Source: Bradyrhizobium sp. B124
GTDB taxonomy: Bacteria; Pseudomonadota; Alphaproteobacteria; Rhizobiales; Xanthobacteraceae
Length of the DNA stretch: 64,000 nt
Reading direction: 5' to 3'
NCBI RefSeq assembly: GCF_038967635.1
Contig: NZ_CP152413.1
Location: 4,902,001-4,966,000 of the forward strand
Shown here: positions 7,855 to 16,318 of the stretch, in pieces
Layout: the number at the start of each line of letters is the position of its first letter
How positions within the stretch are numbered: position 1 is the stretch's first letter
Translations under genes and position numbers: made by a program
The notes under the pieces: model-generated
What the model was told of the DNA's origin: nothing
The model's database searches: none
What the model saw: the letters and a program-made list of their open reading frames with translations, nothing else

Positions 7855-9605
7855 CAGCGGGCCACTTCGCCTCGGTAGACCGTCTCGAACGCCACGCGGC
7901 GGTTGCCGCCGGCGGTGGCGTCGAGCCGGTCGGTGATCGGCATCGTCGCGGCGCGCGACACCAAAATCAGCCGCGACGGGTCGACCCCGAGCGCGGTCAG
8001 CTTGCGCTGCACCTGCTCCGCCCGCTTGCGTCCCAGCGTCTTGTTGGTGCCTTCGGTGCCGCTCTGATCGGCGTAGCCGACGATCCGCAGCCTGAGATCA
8101 TTGTTCGTCAGCAGCCCGGCGAGCTCGCGCAGTTGCTGCTCGGCCTGGTCGTTGTCGAGGAATTCGTCTGAATTGTTGACGAAGAAGATCGCGGTCGTGG
8201 CGATGAAGCGGTCAAGCCGCGCCGCCGGACCGTCGGCCACGGATTGCAGCTTCGCATATTGCTCGCTCAACTTCGCGTACTGCTCGCCGAGCTTGTCATA
8301 TTGCGCGGTCAGCGCGGCATATTTCTGGTCGCCCGACTTCGCCTGCGCGCCCATCGCCTCGCGCATCTGGTCGAGGTTCGCCTGCAGGCGCGTCAGGCTC
8401 TGCTGCAGGCCTGCAATGCCGGCCTGCGATGCCGCCGCCTGCTCCGGCGTGGACACCAGTCCGATGCGGTCGACCACCTTGTACGGCGCTGCGGCCGCAG
8501 CGAGCGCGTCGATCAACGGCGCGGTTTGCAGCTGGCTCGGCTCGATGCCAGAGACGGCCACGCTTCGGCTGCCGTGATCGAAGTCGAGCCGCAGCGGGAA
8601 GGTGGCCAGCAACGGCTGCTCCGCGGCAAGCTCCTCCAGCGCGGCATGGGTTCGCCGCTCCAAGAGAGCGCGCGTCACCGTGGTCGCGGCAAAATAAAGC
8701 AACAGTGCGGCCACAGCGGCGAGCACGGCAAACAGGATCACCTTGCCGCGCCGGCTTGCGATCCGCCGCGGCGTGTCGTCGGTCTCGATCGCGGTTGCGA
8801 GCGAGGCGAGCATCGGCGCATCGCAATCCGCGCCGCGATCGATCCGCTCGATCGCATCGAAGAACAGCGAATTGATCCTGGCATTGTCGGCGGGGCGCAG
8901 CGGCCCCAGGCACTCCGCCGCCAGGATGAAGCGGGGCGAGGCGCGCAGCGCGAGCTGCCGTCCGCCGAAATCGAGCGTTTGCAGATTGCCTTCGCCGGCC
9001 AGCGCCTGCACGGAGAATTCGAGGATCGCCGCAACCATGGCGCTGAGCAGGTCGGCGCGCTCGTCGACGGTCGCCTCGCGCTTCCAGTCGGCGACCAGGC
9101 GGCCATTGCCGCGTTCGATGATCAGGAGCCGGTTGATCTGCGGCGGACTGTCGGCGAGCACGAACTCGCTGATCGGTCGTCCCGTCACCAGCGACTTGAC
9201 CCGCCCGCCCCACAATTGCGCCGAGGTCAGCGCATTGATGCGCTGCTCGAGCGAGGCAACCAGTTCCCGGAACGCGTTCGCGACCGCGGCGCTGACCAGC
9301 CGGCCGACGATCGGATAGAGCGCCTCGATCATCTGCTCGCGCGAATTCTTGATCTCGCTGCGGATCGCCGAGACCACGACCGGCGCAATCGCGGTGGCGA
9401 GCTCGCGCGGCCGGTTGACCTCGGCGCGCTCCAGCGCCTCGACCAGAATGCCGGCGGTGGCCGTCTCCAGGCGATCGGCGTTGCCGACATAGCGCTGCAG
9501 CGAGTCGAGATCGGCCTCCAGCGACGTCAGACGCGTCGCCTCGGGCTGAAACAGCAATGTCTTGAGCTGCTCGATCTCGCGATTCTGGCCGGCAGCAGCT
9601 GCCAT
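7854..9605 (-). CDS. Membrane protein with longin/roadblock-like N-terminal region, coiled coil and C-terminal OmpA domain
   Basis: From ATG 9605 (583 residues). Residues ~1-130 are helical (LLFQPEATRL, then ALYPIVGRLVSAAV). Residues ~150-260 have an alpha/beta pattern (INRLLIIERGNGRLVADW ... LDFGGRQLALRAS) that resembles roadblock/longin modules; this is my inference. One TM segment (VILFAVLAAVAALLLYFA, about 291-308) follows, then a periplasmic BON-like stretch, a coiled coil with YDKLGEQYAKLSEQYAKL repeats, and an OmpA peptidoglycan-binding domain at the end (VGYADQSGTEGTNKTLGRKR). The in-frame upstream ATG at 9677 lies inside the preceding gene and is less likely. It is transcribed between a coiled-coil gene and the GTPase gene. 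Confidence 0.8.
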   Translation of the reverse strand: MAAAAGQNREIEQLKTLLFQPEATRLTSLEADLDSLQRYVGNADRLETATAGILVEALERAEVNRPRELATAIAPVVVSAIRSEIKNSREQMIEALYPIVGRLVSAAVANAFRELVASLEQRINALTSAQLWGGRVKSLVTGRPISEFVLADSPPQINRLLIIERGNGRLVADWKREATVDERADLLSAMVAAILEFSVQALAGEGNLQTLDFGGRQLALRASPRFILAAECLGPLRPADNARINSLFFDAIERIDRGADCDAPMLASLATAIETDDTPRRIASRRGKVILFAVLAAVAALLLYFAATTVTRALLERRTHAALEELAAEQPLLATFPLRLDFDHGSRSVAVSGIEPSQLQTAPLIDALAAAAAPYKVVDRIGLVSTPEQAAASQAGIAGLQQSLTRLQANLDQMREAMGAQAKSGDQKYAALTAQYDKLGEQYAKLSEQYAKLQSVADGPAARLDRFIATTAIFFVNNSDEFLDNDQAEQQLRELAGLLTNNDLRLRIVGYADQSGTEGTNKTLGRKRAEQVQRKLTALGVDPSRLILVSRAATMPITDRLDATAGGNRRVAFETVYRGEVAR

Positions 9606-9606
9606 G

Positions 9607-9969
9607 CTATTTGCCCGTGCGGCCGGATCCCAATCCGCTGATCGCAGCGCCGAGCTGGGTGATGGCCGCACCGACATCCTTCAGCGAGTCGAGGCGCTTC
9701 TGCTCGGTATCGCGTTCGAGGTCGGAGAGCCGCGCCTGCAGCGCGGTGAGCTCGTTGTTGAAGTCCGCCTGCATCTGCTTCAGCGATGCCTGCATCTCCT
9801 CCCGCAGACCCGAGAGGTTGGTCTCAATCGAGCGTTGCGCGCCGCCGAACAGGAGATCGCGGACCTGATCGATCGCCGCCATGCCATGCGCCGCGGCATC
9901 CGCGCCATTGCCGGCCGCCGCGTTTGCCAGTCCATCCGTATCCTTGGTCTGGCGCTCGATACCCTTCAT
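9607..9969 (-). CDS. Small coiled-coil protein of the GTPase operon
   Basis: A 120-residue soluble protein with a long heptad-rich helix (about 35-100). The motif LLFGGAQRSIETNLSGLREE resembles the N-terminal LLFQPEATRLTSLEADLDSL of the next protein, suggesting a shared oligomerisation or docking helix. ATG 9969 has AGGGA at good spacing; ATG 9975 and the 10026 start are worse. Its stop lies 1 nt from the next ATG. No known family is recognised. Confidence 0.68.
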   Translation of the reverse strand: MKGIERQTKDTDGLANAAAGNGADAAAHGMAAIDQVRDLLFGGAQRSIETNLSGLREEMQASLKQMQADFNNELTALQARLSDLERDTEQKRLDSLKDVGAAITQLGAAISGLGSGRTGK

Positions 9970-10128
9970 GGTCATTCCCTGTTTAGTCAAAGCCGCGCAA
10001 TCCGGACCTGCCGTGTCAAAAAGCAAATCCGAAACAATCCTATAGCCAATTTTGTGGGCGCGGCCCAGAGAAAGGCGAGCAATCTCAGCCGGATCAACCG
10101 CGTGGTGTGCGATTGGGGGCAGTTATTT

Positions 10129-10785
10129 CTAGTAAGTTATTGCCTTTATTGCCAGTTCCGTACGGTTCTTGACCTGGCATTTCTCCAGGATGGTGCTGAC
10201 ATAGTTCTTCACCGTGCCCTCGGCCAAATGCAGCCGCTCGCCGATCTCGGTGTTGCTCTTGCCCTCGACGATCAGCGTGAGAATTTCATTCTCCCGCGCC
10301 GTCAGCCCGTCGCGAACCGGCAGCTTCGCCGAGACGCGCGGGCCGCGCAGCCGCTTGAACTCGTCGAGGATGCGCGCGGCAACGCTCGGCGACAGCCCGG
10401 ACTGGCCGTTGATCACCGCGCGGATGGTCGATGCGATCTCCTCCATCCTGGCGTCCTTGAGCAGATACGCCTTGGCGCCGGCGCTGACAGCCTCGAAGAT
10501 CAGGTCGTTGGTCTCGAATGTCGTCAGCACGACGATATGGGTCTGCGGCAGCTCGCGCAGGATCCGCTGGGTCGCCGCGATGCCATCGACACGCGGCATC
10601 TGCAGGTCCATCAGGATGACGTCCGGCCGATAGCGCCGCGCGAATTCGATGGCCTGCTCGCCGTCGGACGCACCGGGAAGGATCTCGAAATCGTCGTTCT
10701 GCTGGGCAAGCAGTGTGGCGATACCTTCCCTGATCAGGGTCTGATCCTCGGCGATCAGCACCCGCACCTTCTCAATTCTGCTCAC
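10129..10785 (-). CDS. NarL/FixJ-family response regulator
   Basis: This 218-residue regulator has a receiver domain (about 7-120) with the acidic pocket in AEDQ, phospho-acceptor Asp60 (VILMDLQMP), Thr88 and Lys110, and a C-terminal LuxR-type HTH (about 155-212, LTARENEILTLIVEGKSNTE). It lies 46 bp downstream of a HisKA_3 sensor kinase on the same strand, its evident partner. The paired 12-bp sites at 11968-12001 upstream of that kinase are candidate targets. Confidence 0.92.
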   Translation of the reverse strand: MSRIEKVRVLIAEDQTLIREGIATLLAQQNDDFEILPGASDGEQAIEFARRYRPDVILMDLQMPRVDGIAATQRILRELPQTHIVVLTTFETNDLIFEAVSAGAKAYLLKDARMEEIASTIRAVINGQSGLSPSVAARILDEFKRLRGPRVSAKLPVRDGLTARENEILTLIVEGKSNTEIGERLHLAEGTVKNYVSTILEKCQVKNRTELAIKAITY

Positions 10786-10831
10786 GGGCTTCAGTCATCC
10801 TCTCGAAGGTCTTGAATGCGCGGCAACGACA

Positions 10832-11902
10832 TCAATCGGCCAGCAGGCCGGCAGATGCTGCCGGCGGCACCGCCACGGGGAGCGATATCCGGACCAGCGT
10901 TCCCTGTCCGGGCGCGCTCTCCACCGCGCAGCTTCCGCCGACGAGTTCAGCAAATTCGGTCATCCCGATCAATCCGAAATGTCCGGGAGTGGGCACCGCG
11001 AGATCGAAGCCGCGGCCGTCGTCGCGGATCTCGACAACGAGCTTGCGACCGACCGCAGCCGGCGCTTCGAAGGCGTGAAAGGAGACACGGCGTGCCTTCG
11101 CATGTGCCTGAACGTTGCGCAATGCCTCGCTGAGGATGCGTTGAACCGTCAAGCCGCAATCGCGCAAGCCGGGACGCGCCTCTTCGTCGATCTGGATCGA
11201 CACCCTGACGCCGCTGCGCGCGGCGAAGTCGCTGAGCAGTCCCTCGACATCGGGATCAAGCTTCAAATCGTCGGGCGTGCGCAGGCGATCGATGGCCTCG
11301 CGGGCGCGCGAGAGGCCGCTCGCTGCGGCGTCTTCGGCGGTCGCAAGGCTGTCCGCCACGCGCGCCGGGTCGGCCGACAGATAATGCCTGATCAGCCGGA
11401 TCTGGGTCAGCAGCGCCACGATCGAATGCACCAGCGTATCGTGCAGATCGCGCGCCAGCCGCAGCCGCGTCCGCGCCAGCGAGGCAAAGCGCACTTCCGC
11501 GCTTGCCGCCTCGAGCTGCTGCTCCATCAGGCGGCGGGCCCGGCGCTCGCTGCCGAGCAGCGTTTCGACCTGACGTCCCGCGAAGTCCGGCATGGCGATG
11601 ACGAAGTAATGCGCCTGCGCGCCGTTCCACAGCACGACCGCCGTCATCGGCTGCGCGATGTCAGGCGAGGCACCGCGGACACCGGCCAGCGCGATCATAT
11701 CCCGCTGGCCTCCGGCAAGCGCCGCGAGCTCGGCCTCCATGCCGACCAGCAGCATGCATTCGCAACAATCGACGCCGATCGCGGGAAGCCATTCGACCAG
11801 CCGCCCGATCTTCCGCTGCATGCTTCGGTCGGCACCGATGACGGCGAGACCGATGACGTCGGCTCCTGCGGCCGCAAGCAAATCCGCGCTCAAATCGATC
11901 AT
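10832..11902 (-). CDS. Sensor histidine kinase (HisKA_3 type)
   Basis: This 356-residue kinase has a coiled segment, the HisKA_3 phospho-acceptor box RDLHDTLVHS (His154), and a C-terminal HATPase_c domain with the G1 motif RDDGRGFD and GHFGLIGM. The N-terminal ~120 residues form a cytoplasmic sensor of no obvious family, with a C-C-E-C cluster (DCCECMLL, about 45-52) and no transmembrane helix. A soluble, possibly thiol- or metal-sensing kinase is therefore plausible (inference). It precedes its response regulator gene. Confidence 0.88.
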   Translation of the reverse strand: MIDLSADLLAAAGADVIGLAVIGADRSMQRKIGRLVEWLPAIGVDCCECMLLVGMEAELAALAGGQRDMIALAGVRGASPDIAQPMTAVVLWNGAQAHYFVIAMPDFAGRQVETLLGSERRARRLMEQQLEAASAEVRFASLARTRLRLARDLHDTLVHSIVALLTQIRLIRHYLSADPARVADSLATAEDAAASGLSRAREAIDRLRTPDDLKLDPDVEGLLSDFAARSGVRVSIQIDEEARPGLRDCGLTVQRILSEALRNVQAHAKARRVSFHAFEAPAAVGRKLVVEIRDDGRGFDLAVPTPGHFGLIGMTEFAELVGGSCAVESAPGQGTLVRISLPVAVPPAASAGLLAD

Positions 11903-11966
11903 GCGTTGCCCATCAACTCAGCGAGCAGCCCACTCTGGCGTAAGCCGGCAGCGGCCGCAAACGAAT

Positions 11967-12001
11967 ATGACTTTCGTCATAACTGATCCTGACTTTCGTC
12001 A
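11967..12001. promoter_or_regulatory. Duplicated 12-bp inverted-repeat site (candidate response-regulator operator)
   Basis: The identical sequence TGACTTTCGTCA occurs at 11968-11979 and 11990-12001. The start-to-start distance of 22 bp is about two helical turns, so both sites face the same side. Each is itself TGAC-N4-GTCA symmetric. They lie 65-99 bp upstream of the kinase start and also upstream of the divergent small gene. This layout fits tandem dimers of a NarL-type regulator. Confidence 0.6.
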
Positions 12002-12150
12002 GATGCCACTGCTGCTCGAAATGCGGTTCTGTCTTACGAATGAGCAACAGCGCAAGCCATGATGTGCCACATGCCGGCGTCCATGGCGATGCCGGCCGGG
12101 CGCCGCGCCTCGCGGAAGGTCGCGCCAGTCGGCCGGAGTGTGAGCTGACA

Positions 12151-12450
12151 ATGAAGGCCGCGCCACGGAAATCGTTGGGTACCGAGCTCATGTTGGCGGA
12201 AGCGGAAAAGCCTGCGCGGCGCCGGCGCCTGAGCGCGACCCAGAAGCTGGCGTTGCAGGAAGCGCTCGCCGGCCGCCTGCAGCTCTACCCTCGCGGATAT
12301 GCCGCGAGCAAGACCGGGCCGTTCCACTCGCGCCGCGCCATCCTCGGACTGGTGCGCGCCGGCCTGATGAGCCTCAGCGCGACCGCGCGCTATGCGGCCG
12401 TGACCCGGCGCGCACGGGACATGTATGCGGCACCGGCGACCAGCGAGTAG
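12151..12450 (+). CDS. Small basic hypothetical protein
   Basis: A 99-residue Arg/Ala-rich cytoplasmic protein beginning MKAAPRKSLGTELM. It contains a helical basic segment (ARRRRLSATQKLALQEALAG), a GFHS-like PFHSRRAILGLVRAGLM stretch and an alanine-rich end. An upstream GTG/ATG extension (12040) is possible but has poor composition. Divergent from the two-component genes, it may be their target. No family is recognised. Confidence 0.5.
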   Translation: MKAAPRKSLGTELMLAEAEKPARRRRLSATQKLALQEALAGRLQLYPRGYAASKTGPFHSRRAILGLVRAGLMSLSATARYAAVTRRARDMYAAPATSE

Positions 12451-12506
12451 CCGCGACTATAGGTGCCAGCAGCGGCTCCGGTGCAGTCCGGCTTATACAC
12501 GCTGGA

Positions 12507-13868
12507 CTAATGTATTTCGGCCAGGCCCTGAATCTGAATAATCGAATCGTGAAGCTGCGCACCCGCTCCGAGGCGGATATATGCCCGTGACGGGATGTCC
12601 TGAATATCCGGCCCGACGATGGCGTGATGACCTGTGGCAGTGGGAAAGAAAAAGCCGACCGGTGCGCCCTTGTTCATGGAGATCATTGCTCCCCCGGTCC
12701 AAACCAGCCCGTCCTCATCGCTGCGCACGCCGGCCTCCGATGCACCGTCGACCTCGCAATTGGTGAACTGCACCTTGCCTCGTGTCCAGAATTCGTAGCG
12801 TGGTTGGCCCCATGCATGCACGTTCGCATAGAAATTGTGAGCAGAGCCGGTATCGCGCACGTTGGCGACCGAGGCATGAGCAACGACCATGTCGCTGAAA
12901 TGGCTGTCGCCTGCCGAGTTGAGGATGCCGAACAGCGGCGCGCCATGCCGCATGATCGACGTCGTGTCCGCCGTGATCGTGCTGTGGTCGGCCATGAACT
13001 CCCAGACATTTGTGTACCAGCTTTTCGGGTTGGTCAGCGTGCCGTCCGGGTTGACGGCGATGGTCCCGAGATGCAGGCCCGCGATCCGGCTGTCGTTGTA
13101 ATAGAGGTTGGCGTGATGGCCGGCATGACCGCCCTGGATGTCTGCGCCAAAGTCCGCTAGGCCGGAACCATCGATACCGAAGTCGAACAAGTTAGCCTGG
13201 TTGTGCTCACCGGCCGGTTCCTCTATCACCGCGCGCATCGGCGCCAATGCCACGAGCCACGATACGCCGCGGCCACCGCCACGCAGCGTGACCTGCTCCA
13301 TGCCGAACGTGCCCCTCTCGCGGCCGCCCGGCAACGCGATGGTCGCGCCGACGCCACATACGCCGTGCGGCAGGCGCAGCTCACCGAGGTCCCATTGCGG
13401 GATCGAAGCGCCCGAGAAGATCGCATTGATCGCCGGTGCGTCGTCCGTGCCATAGGCAGCATAGCCGTCATGCGCATCAACCTCCGCTTGCGCCGGACGA
13501 GAGAGCTCGATCTGCGATTTGGATTCGACCTGCGCGATGCTGGCGGCCAGATTGGCGCCGCCCGCACCCGCACCGGCAACAACGATCAGCTTGCCAACAT
13601 CGCCCGGCGCGAACCACGCATCAGGCACTGTCAACCGGGTGGAACCCGCGGCAATCGACATGCGATGCCATCTCAGCACCACCGTGTCACAGACCGCGCC
13701 GTAGTCGAGCACACTCGGCACGTCATGCAGCTTGTCACCGAGCCGACGCGCGGTCCGCGCGTTCTTGATGGTTACCGTATCGCCGGAGACGTCGGGCGCG
13801 GCGGCGAATGCAGGGAAAAGGGCGATCAAGGTGAGAGACAGCGTGAGAAGCCGAACAAGGCGCGCCAT
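12507..13868 (-). CDS. Secreted pectate-lyase/parallel beta-helix-like protein
   Basis: This 453-residue protein has an N-terminal signal peptide (LLTLSLTLIALFPAFAAAP). The opening PSVLDYGAVCDTVV resembles the start of pectate-lyase-3/GH28-type beta-helix proteins, which typically begin with a DYGA motif. The middle is rich in short Asn/Gly turns (LRGGGRG, FDFGIDGSG). Catalytic residues cannot be assigned. It is the last of three co-directional genes for exported carbohydrate-active proteins. Confidence 0.65.
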   Translation of the reverse strand: MARLVRLLTLSLTLIALFPAFAAAPDVSGDTVTIKNARTARRLGDKLHDVPSVLDYGAVCDTVVLRWHRMSIAAGSTRLTVPDAWFAPGDVGKLIVVAGAGAGGANLAASIAQVESKSQIELSRPAQAEVDAHDGYAAYGTDDAPAINAIFSGASIPQWDLGELRLPHGVCGVGATIALPGGRERGTFGMEQVTLRGGGRGVSWLVALAPMRAVIEEPAGEHNQANLFDFGIDGSGLADFGADIQGGHAGHHANLYYNDSRIAGLHLGTIAVNPDGTLTNPKSWYTNVWEFMADHSTITADTTSIMRHGAPLFGILNSAGDSHFSDMVVAHASVANVRDTGSAHNFYANVHAWGQPRYEFWTRGKVQFTNCEVDGASEAGVRSDEDGLVWTGGAMISMNKGAPVGFFFPTATGHHAIVGPDIQDIPSRAYIRLGAGAQLHDSIIQIQGLAEIH

Positions 13869-13901
13869 GGTCTGAATGCTCCGTGAGCTTGTTGGAGGCC
13901 G

Positions 13902-15059
13902 TCAGTGCAGCAAGCGGGCGTCGGTCGCCGATCGCCCGGCTTTCGTGAGGCCGCCGCAGCGCCATATGCTGCTGGCCGGCACGGAGCCGGCTCCGGGAGT
14001 GCTGTTCCACGCAAAATAGAGCAGACCGGCAACACTGCCTGCGCGGGCATAGGGGCGGAAATCGCCCATGATCTCCTCGACAAGCTGCGCGCTTTGGTCG
14101 TCATCGATCGGGCAACTCGTGGCCTTGTTGTCGATTCCCCATTCGGTGATCCAGCATGGCTTTCCATCGCGACTTCCCGGGGGGCGGCAATCGGTCAGAT
14201 CGTATTTGGCGATGCGCTGTTCCCTCACCGCCGGTGCATTGACGATCGCATGCGTCGTGTCGGGATAGATGTGAACGGCATAGGCATCGACCAGACTGTC
14301 GAGGCCGTGCGCACGCAGATAGCTCAAGGTGGTATGGATGCCGACGATGTCGCCCTTTGCCCAACCCGGCAGGAAGCCATCATCCTGGTCATAGGTTCCG
14401 AGCCCCGCCGTCGTGATTGGGGTGCTGCGATTCAGCTTCGAATGGTCGCGGAGCTCCTTCAAGACACCGAGCATCTTCAGATACTGGCGAAATCCGCGCG
14501 CAACGCGCCGACCTTGCGGGTCCTTGTCGAGGTCCAGCAGGCTGAGCTGGCGCGCCCGGCCCGCAGGCTTGGCGAATTCCGGATTGGTCCCCGACAGGTT
14601 GATCTCGTTGCCGAGTTCGAAGGCTGCCAGCACAACTCCCTTTGCCTCCAGCCGATCAAGGATCGGCTGGAGTGTGGCGCGGAAACGTGCCGGGTCGGCG
14701 GCGGAAAGCGGCGTCGTCCCGAATGAATCGTAACCGCCGAAATGATAGATCAGCCACTCGATCCTGATGCCGCGTTGCCAGGCGCGCTCGGCGTAGTCGA
14801 AGCCCTTGTCGTCAAGGGTGATCGACGCGCGGATCGTCGACACGCCGGCTGCGTGGATGGCATCCAGCATCGCATCCTGATCCGCCACGCTGAGGACGTA
14901 GGGATTGATCACATTGACGCCGGCAACGACACCTGCTGCCTGAGCGGACAGGATTGGCGAGAGAAAGCCGAAGCTAGCGATACTCATCGTCCCACAGCGT
15001 CGAACGCGTCTTGCGACGAGCGACGCCCACACGCGCATCGGGAAACGATAGAAGCGCAT
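13902..15059 (-). CDS. Secreted clan GH-A glycoside-hydrolase-like protein
   Basis: A 385-residue product with an N-terminal signal sequence ending SAQAAG. A (beta/alpha)8 pattern is visible with both catalytic glutamates of clan GH-A: acid/base Glu152 in FELGNEIN and nucleophile Glu306 in CWITEWGID. The closest type by eye is a GH39/GH5-like enzyme such as PslG; the exact family and substrate are unknown. ATG 15059 has GGAG 8 nt upstream. It sits between an AlgL-like and a beta-helix gene, suggesting exopolysaccharide trimming or turnover. Confidence 0.75.
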   Translation of the reverse strand: MRFYRFPMRVWASLVARRVRRCGTMSIASFGFLSPILSAQAAGVVAGVNVINPYVLSVADQDAMLDAIHAAGVSTIRASITLDDKGFDYAERAWQRGIRIEWLIYHFGGYDSFGTTPLSAADPARFRATLQPILDRLEAKGVVLAAFELGNEINLSGTNPEFAKPAGRARQLSLLDLDKDPQGRRVARGFRQYLKMLGVLKELRDHSKLNRSTPITTAGLGTYDQDDGFLPGWAKGDIVGIHTTLSYLRAHGLDSLVDAYAVHIYPDTTHAIVNAPAVREQRIAKYDLTDCRPPGSRDGKPCWITEWGIDNKATSCPIDDDQSAQLVEEIMGDFRPYARAGSVAGLLYFAWNSTPGAGSVPASSIWRCGGLTKAGRSATDARLLH

Positions 15060-15114
15060 CCTAAATGCTCCAGCAATTGGCGATCGATCGATAGCTCTCG
15101 CCGGTTTCGGCCAT

Positions 15115-16068
15115 CTAGTTTGGCAAACCAGCACTCCACGCGGCCGTCACGTTGCCGCCAAGCCTCGGATTATTCAAAGGCCTTCTGGAGCTGAGAATTG
15201 TCGGCAAGCGCGGATCGTGAAACCGGGCGTAATACGGCTCCATCCAGGCTAGGTCTCCCTGAAACGTCCAGGGGAAAAGCTGCTGCGGAACGTTGGTGAG
15301 AGCGCCGAAGCTGCGCTCGTCCTGCACCGCGCGAACGATCAGGTCGGCGAGCCGACGGATCGCTCCATTGTTCTCCGCGTAGAGGTCGACCTTCCGGCGG
15401 CTGGCGAGTTCGGCGCAGAACACCAGCGGGATCAGCGCAAAGTTGTGGTAGTGCAGCGCGCGCTCGCCACGCTTCAACTCGCGCTCCAATTCGCCGTGGG
15501 CGCCGATGTCCCTGATGCCCTGGCGCGCCCGGGAAATGCCGGCATCGACCAGATCACCGCGATCCGTCAGGGTGCCGATCGACATCAGATCGAGCCCGGC
15601 CCAATAGACCAGATTGTTGTCGAGGTGATTGATGCGATCGGCATCGCGGGTTTCCTCGGCGATCCGGATCAGCCACGGCTTGACCTGCGGGAATCGATGA
15701 TCGGCCTCGATGGACGCGTTGGGGAAGCGCAGCAACGCCAGCGCGAAATCGGTCCCGGCCCAGGAGCGTTCGAAATCGCCCTGATAATTCGCGCCTGTTG
15801 TCAGCAGCGCACTTCCGCTGGCCCAGCCTGCGAGCAAGTCCATGACGCAATCCAGATCGCGTTCATCGGCGGCCTTGTTGACCTGCGCAATGAATGCATG
15901 CAGCGGCTTGATCGCTTCCGCGTAACCGCCTGCATCCCGGTAGAAGCCGGGCGGATCGACCGATGTCAGCGCCGGTGGCGCCTCGCAGGTCCGGGCCGCT
16001 GCCGGCTGCGCGAGGCAAGCAAGGACGATCGATACGCCGATCGCCGTGAAACGAACATCAAGCTTCAT
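15115..16068 (-). CDS. Alginate-lyase (AlgL/PL5)-like exported protein
   Basis: A 317-residue protein with signal peptide (IGVSIVLACLAQPAAA) and an all-alpha toroid pattern typical of AlgL. Visible family blocks are PPGFYRDAGG, NNLVYWAGLD (151-160) and ALHYHNFALIPL (about 204-215). In alginate lyases the first block normally reads NNHxYW with a catalytic His; here that His is Leu. The protein may therefore bind or act on another polymer. ATG 16068 has GGAG at 9 nt. First gene of the three-gene cluster, divergent from marR. Confidence 0.7.
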   Translation of the reverse strand: MKLDVRFTAIGVSIVLACLAQPAAARTCEAPPALTSVDPPGFYRDAGGYAEAIKPLHAFIAQVNKAADERDLDCVMDLLAGWASGSALLTTGANYQGDFERSWAGTDFALALLRFPNASIEADHRFPQVKPWLIRIAEETRDADRINHLDNNLVYWAGLDLMSIGTLTDRGDLVDAGISRARQGIRDIGAHGELERELKRGERALHYHNFALIPLVFCAELASRRKVDLYAENNGAIRRLADLIVRAVQDERSFGALTNVPQQLFPWTFQGDLAWMEPYYARFHDPRLPTILSSRRPLNNPRLGGNVTAAWSAGLPN

Positions 16069-16271
16069 TCCAAACAACTCCGCGAGCCACCGCGGGGACG
16101 ACACGCCACGTCGTGGGCGCAGCGCAGTCATCGACAAACGCGCGCAACATGACAACCAAATCTAATGTGATGCGCACCAGAACCGAGTTCAGCTGCGGTT
16201 CAGATTTTGAAGCATCGACCAACAATGCTGTGTCGCGCGCTGACGATCACGGGAATATGAAGGTAATCTGC

Positions 16272-16297
16272 GAAGACAATCTTTACAGTTTATCTTC
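16272..16297. promoter_or_regulatory. Imperfect inverted repeat upstream of marR (candidate operator)
   Basis: GAAGACAA (16272-16279) pairs with TTATCTTC (16290-16297) with one mismatch and a 10-bp centre. A wider perfect pair, ATATGAAG/CTTCATAT (16255-16262 and 16294-16301), overlaps it. It lies 20-65 bp before the MarR ATG in an AT-rich stretch between divergent genes. Confidence 0.45.
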
Positions 16298-16318
16298 ATA
16301 TATGCCAGGGTGATCGGC

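Noticed and set aside
8244..9641. 465-codon plus-strand frame opposite the OmpA-domain gene
   Set aside because: Composition is Arg/Gln/Leu-rich without domains; the opposite strand carries an OmpA domain and coupled genes.
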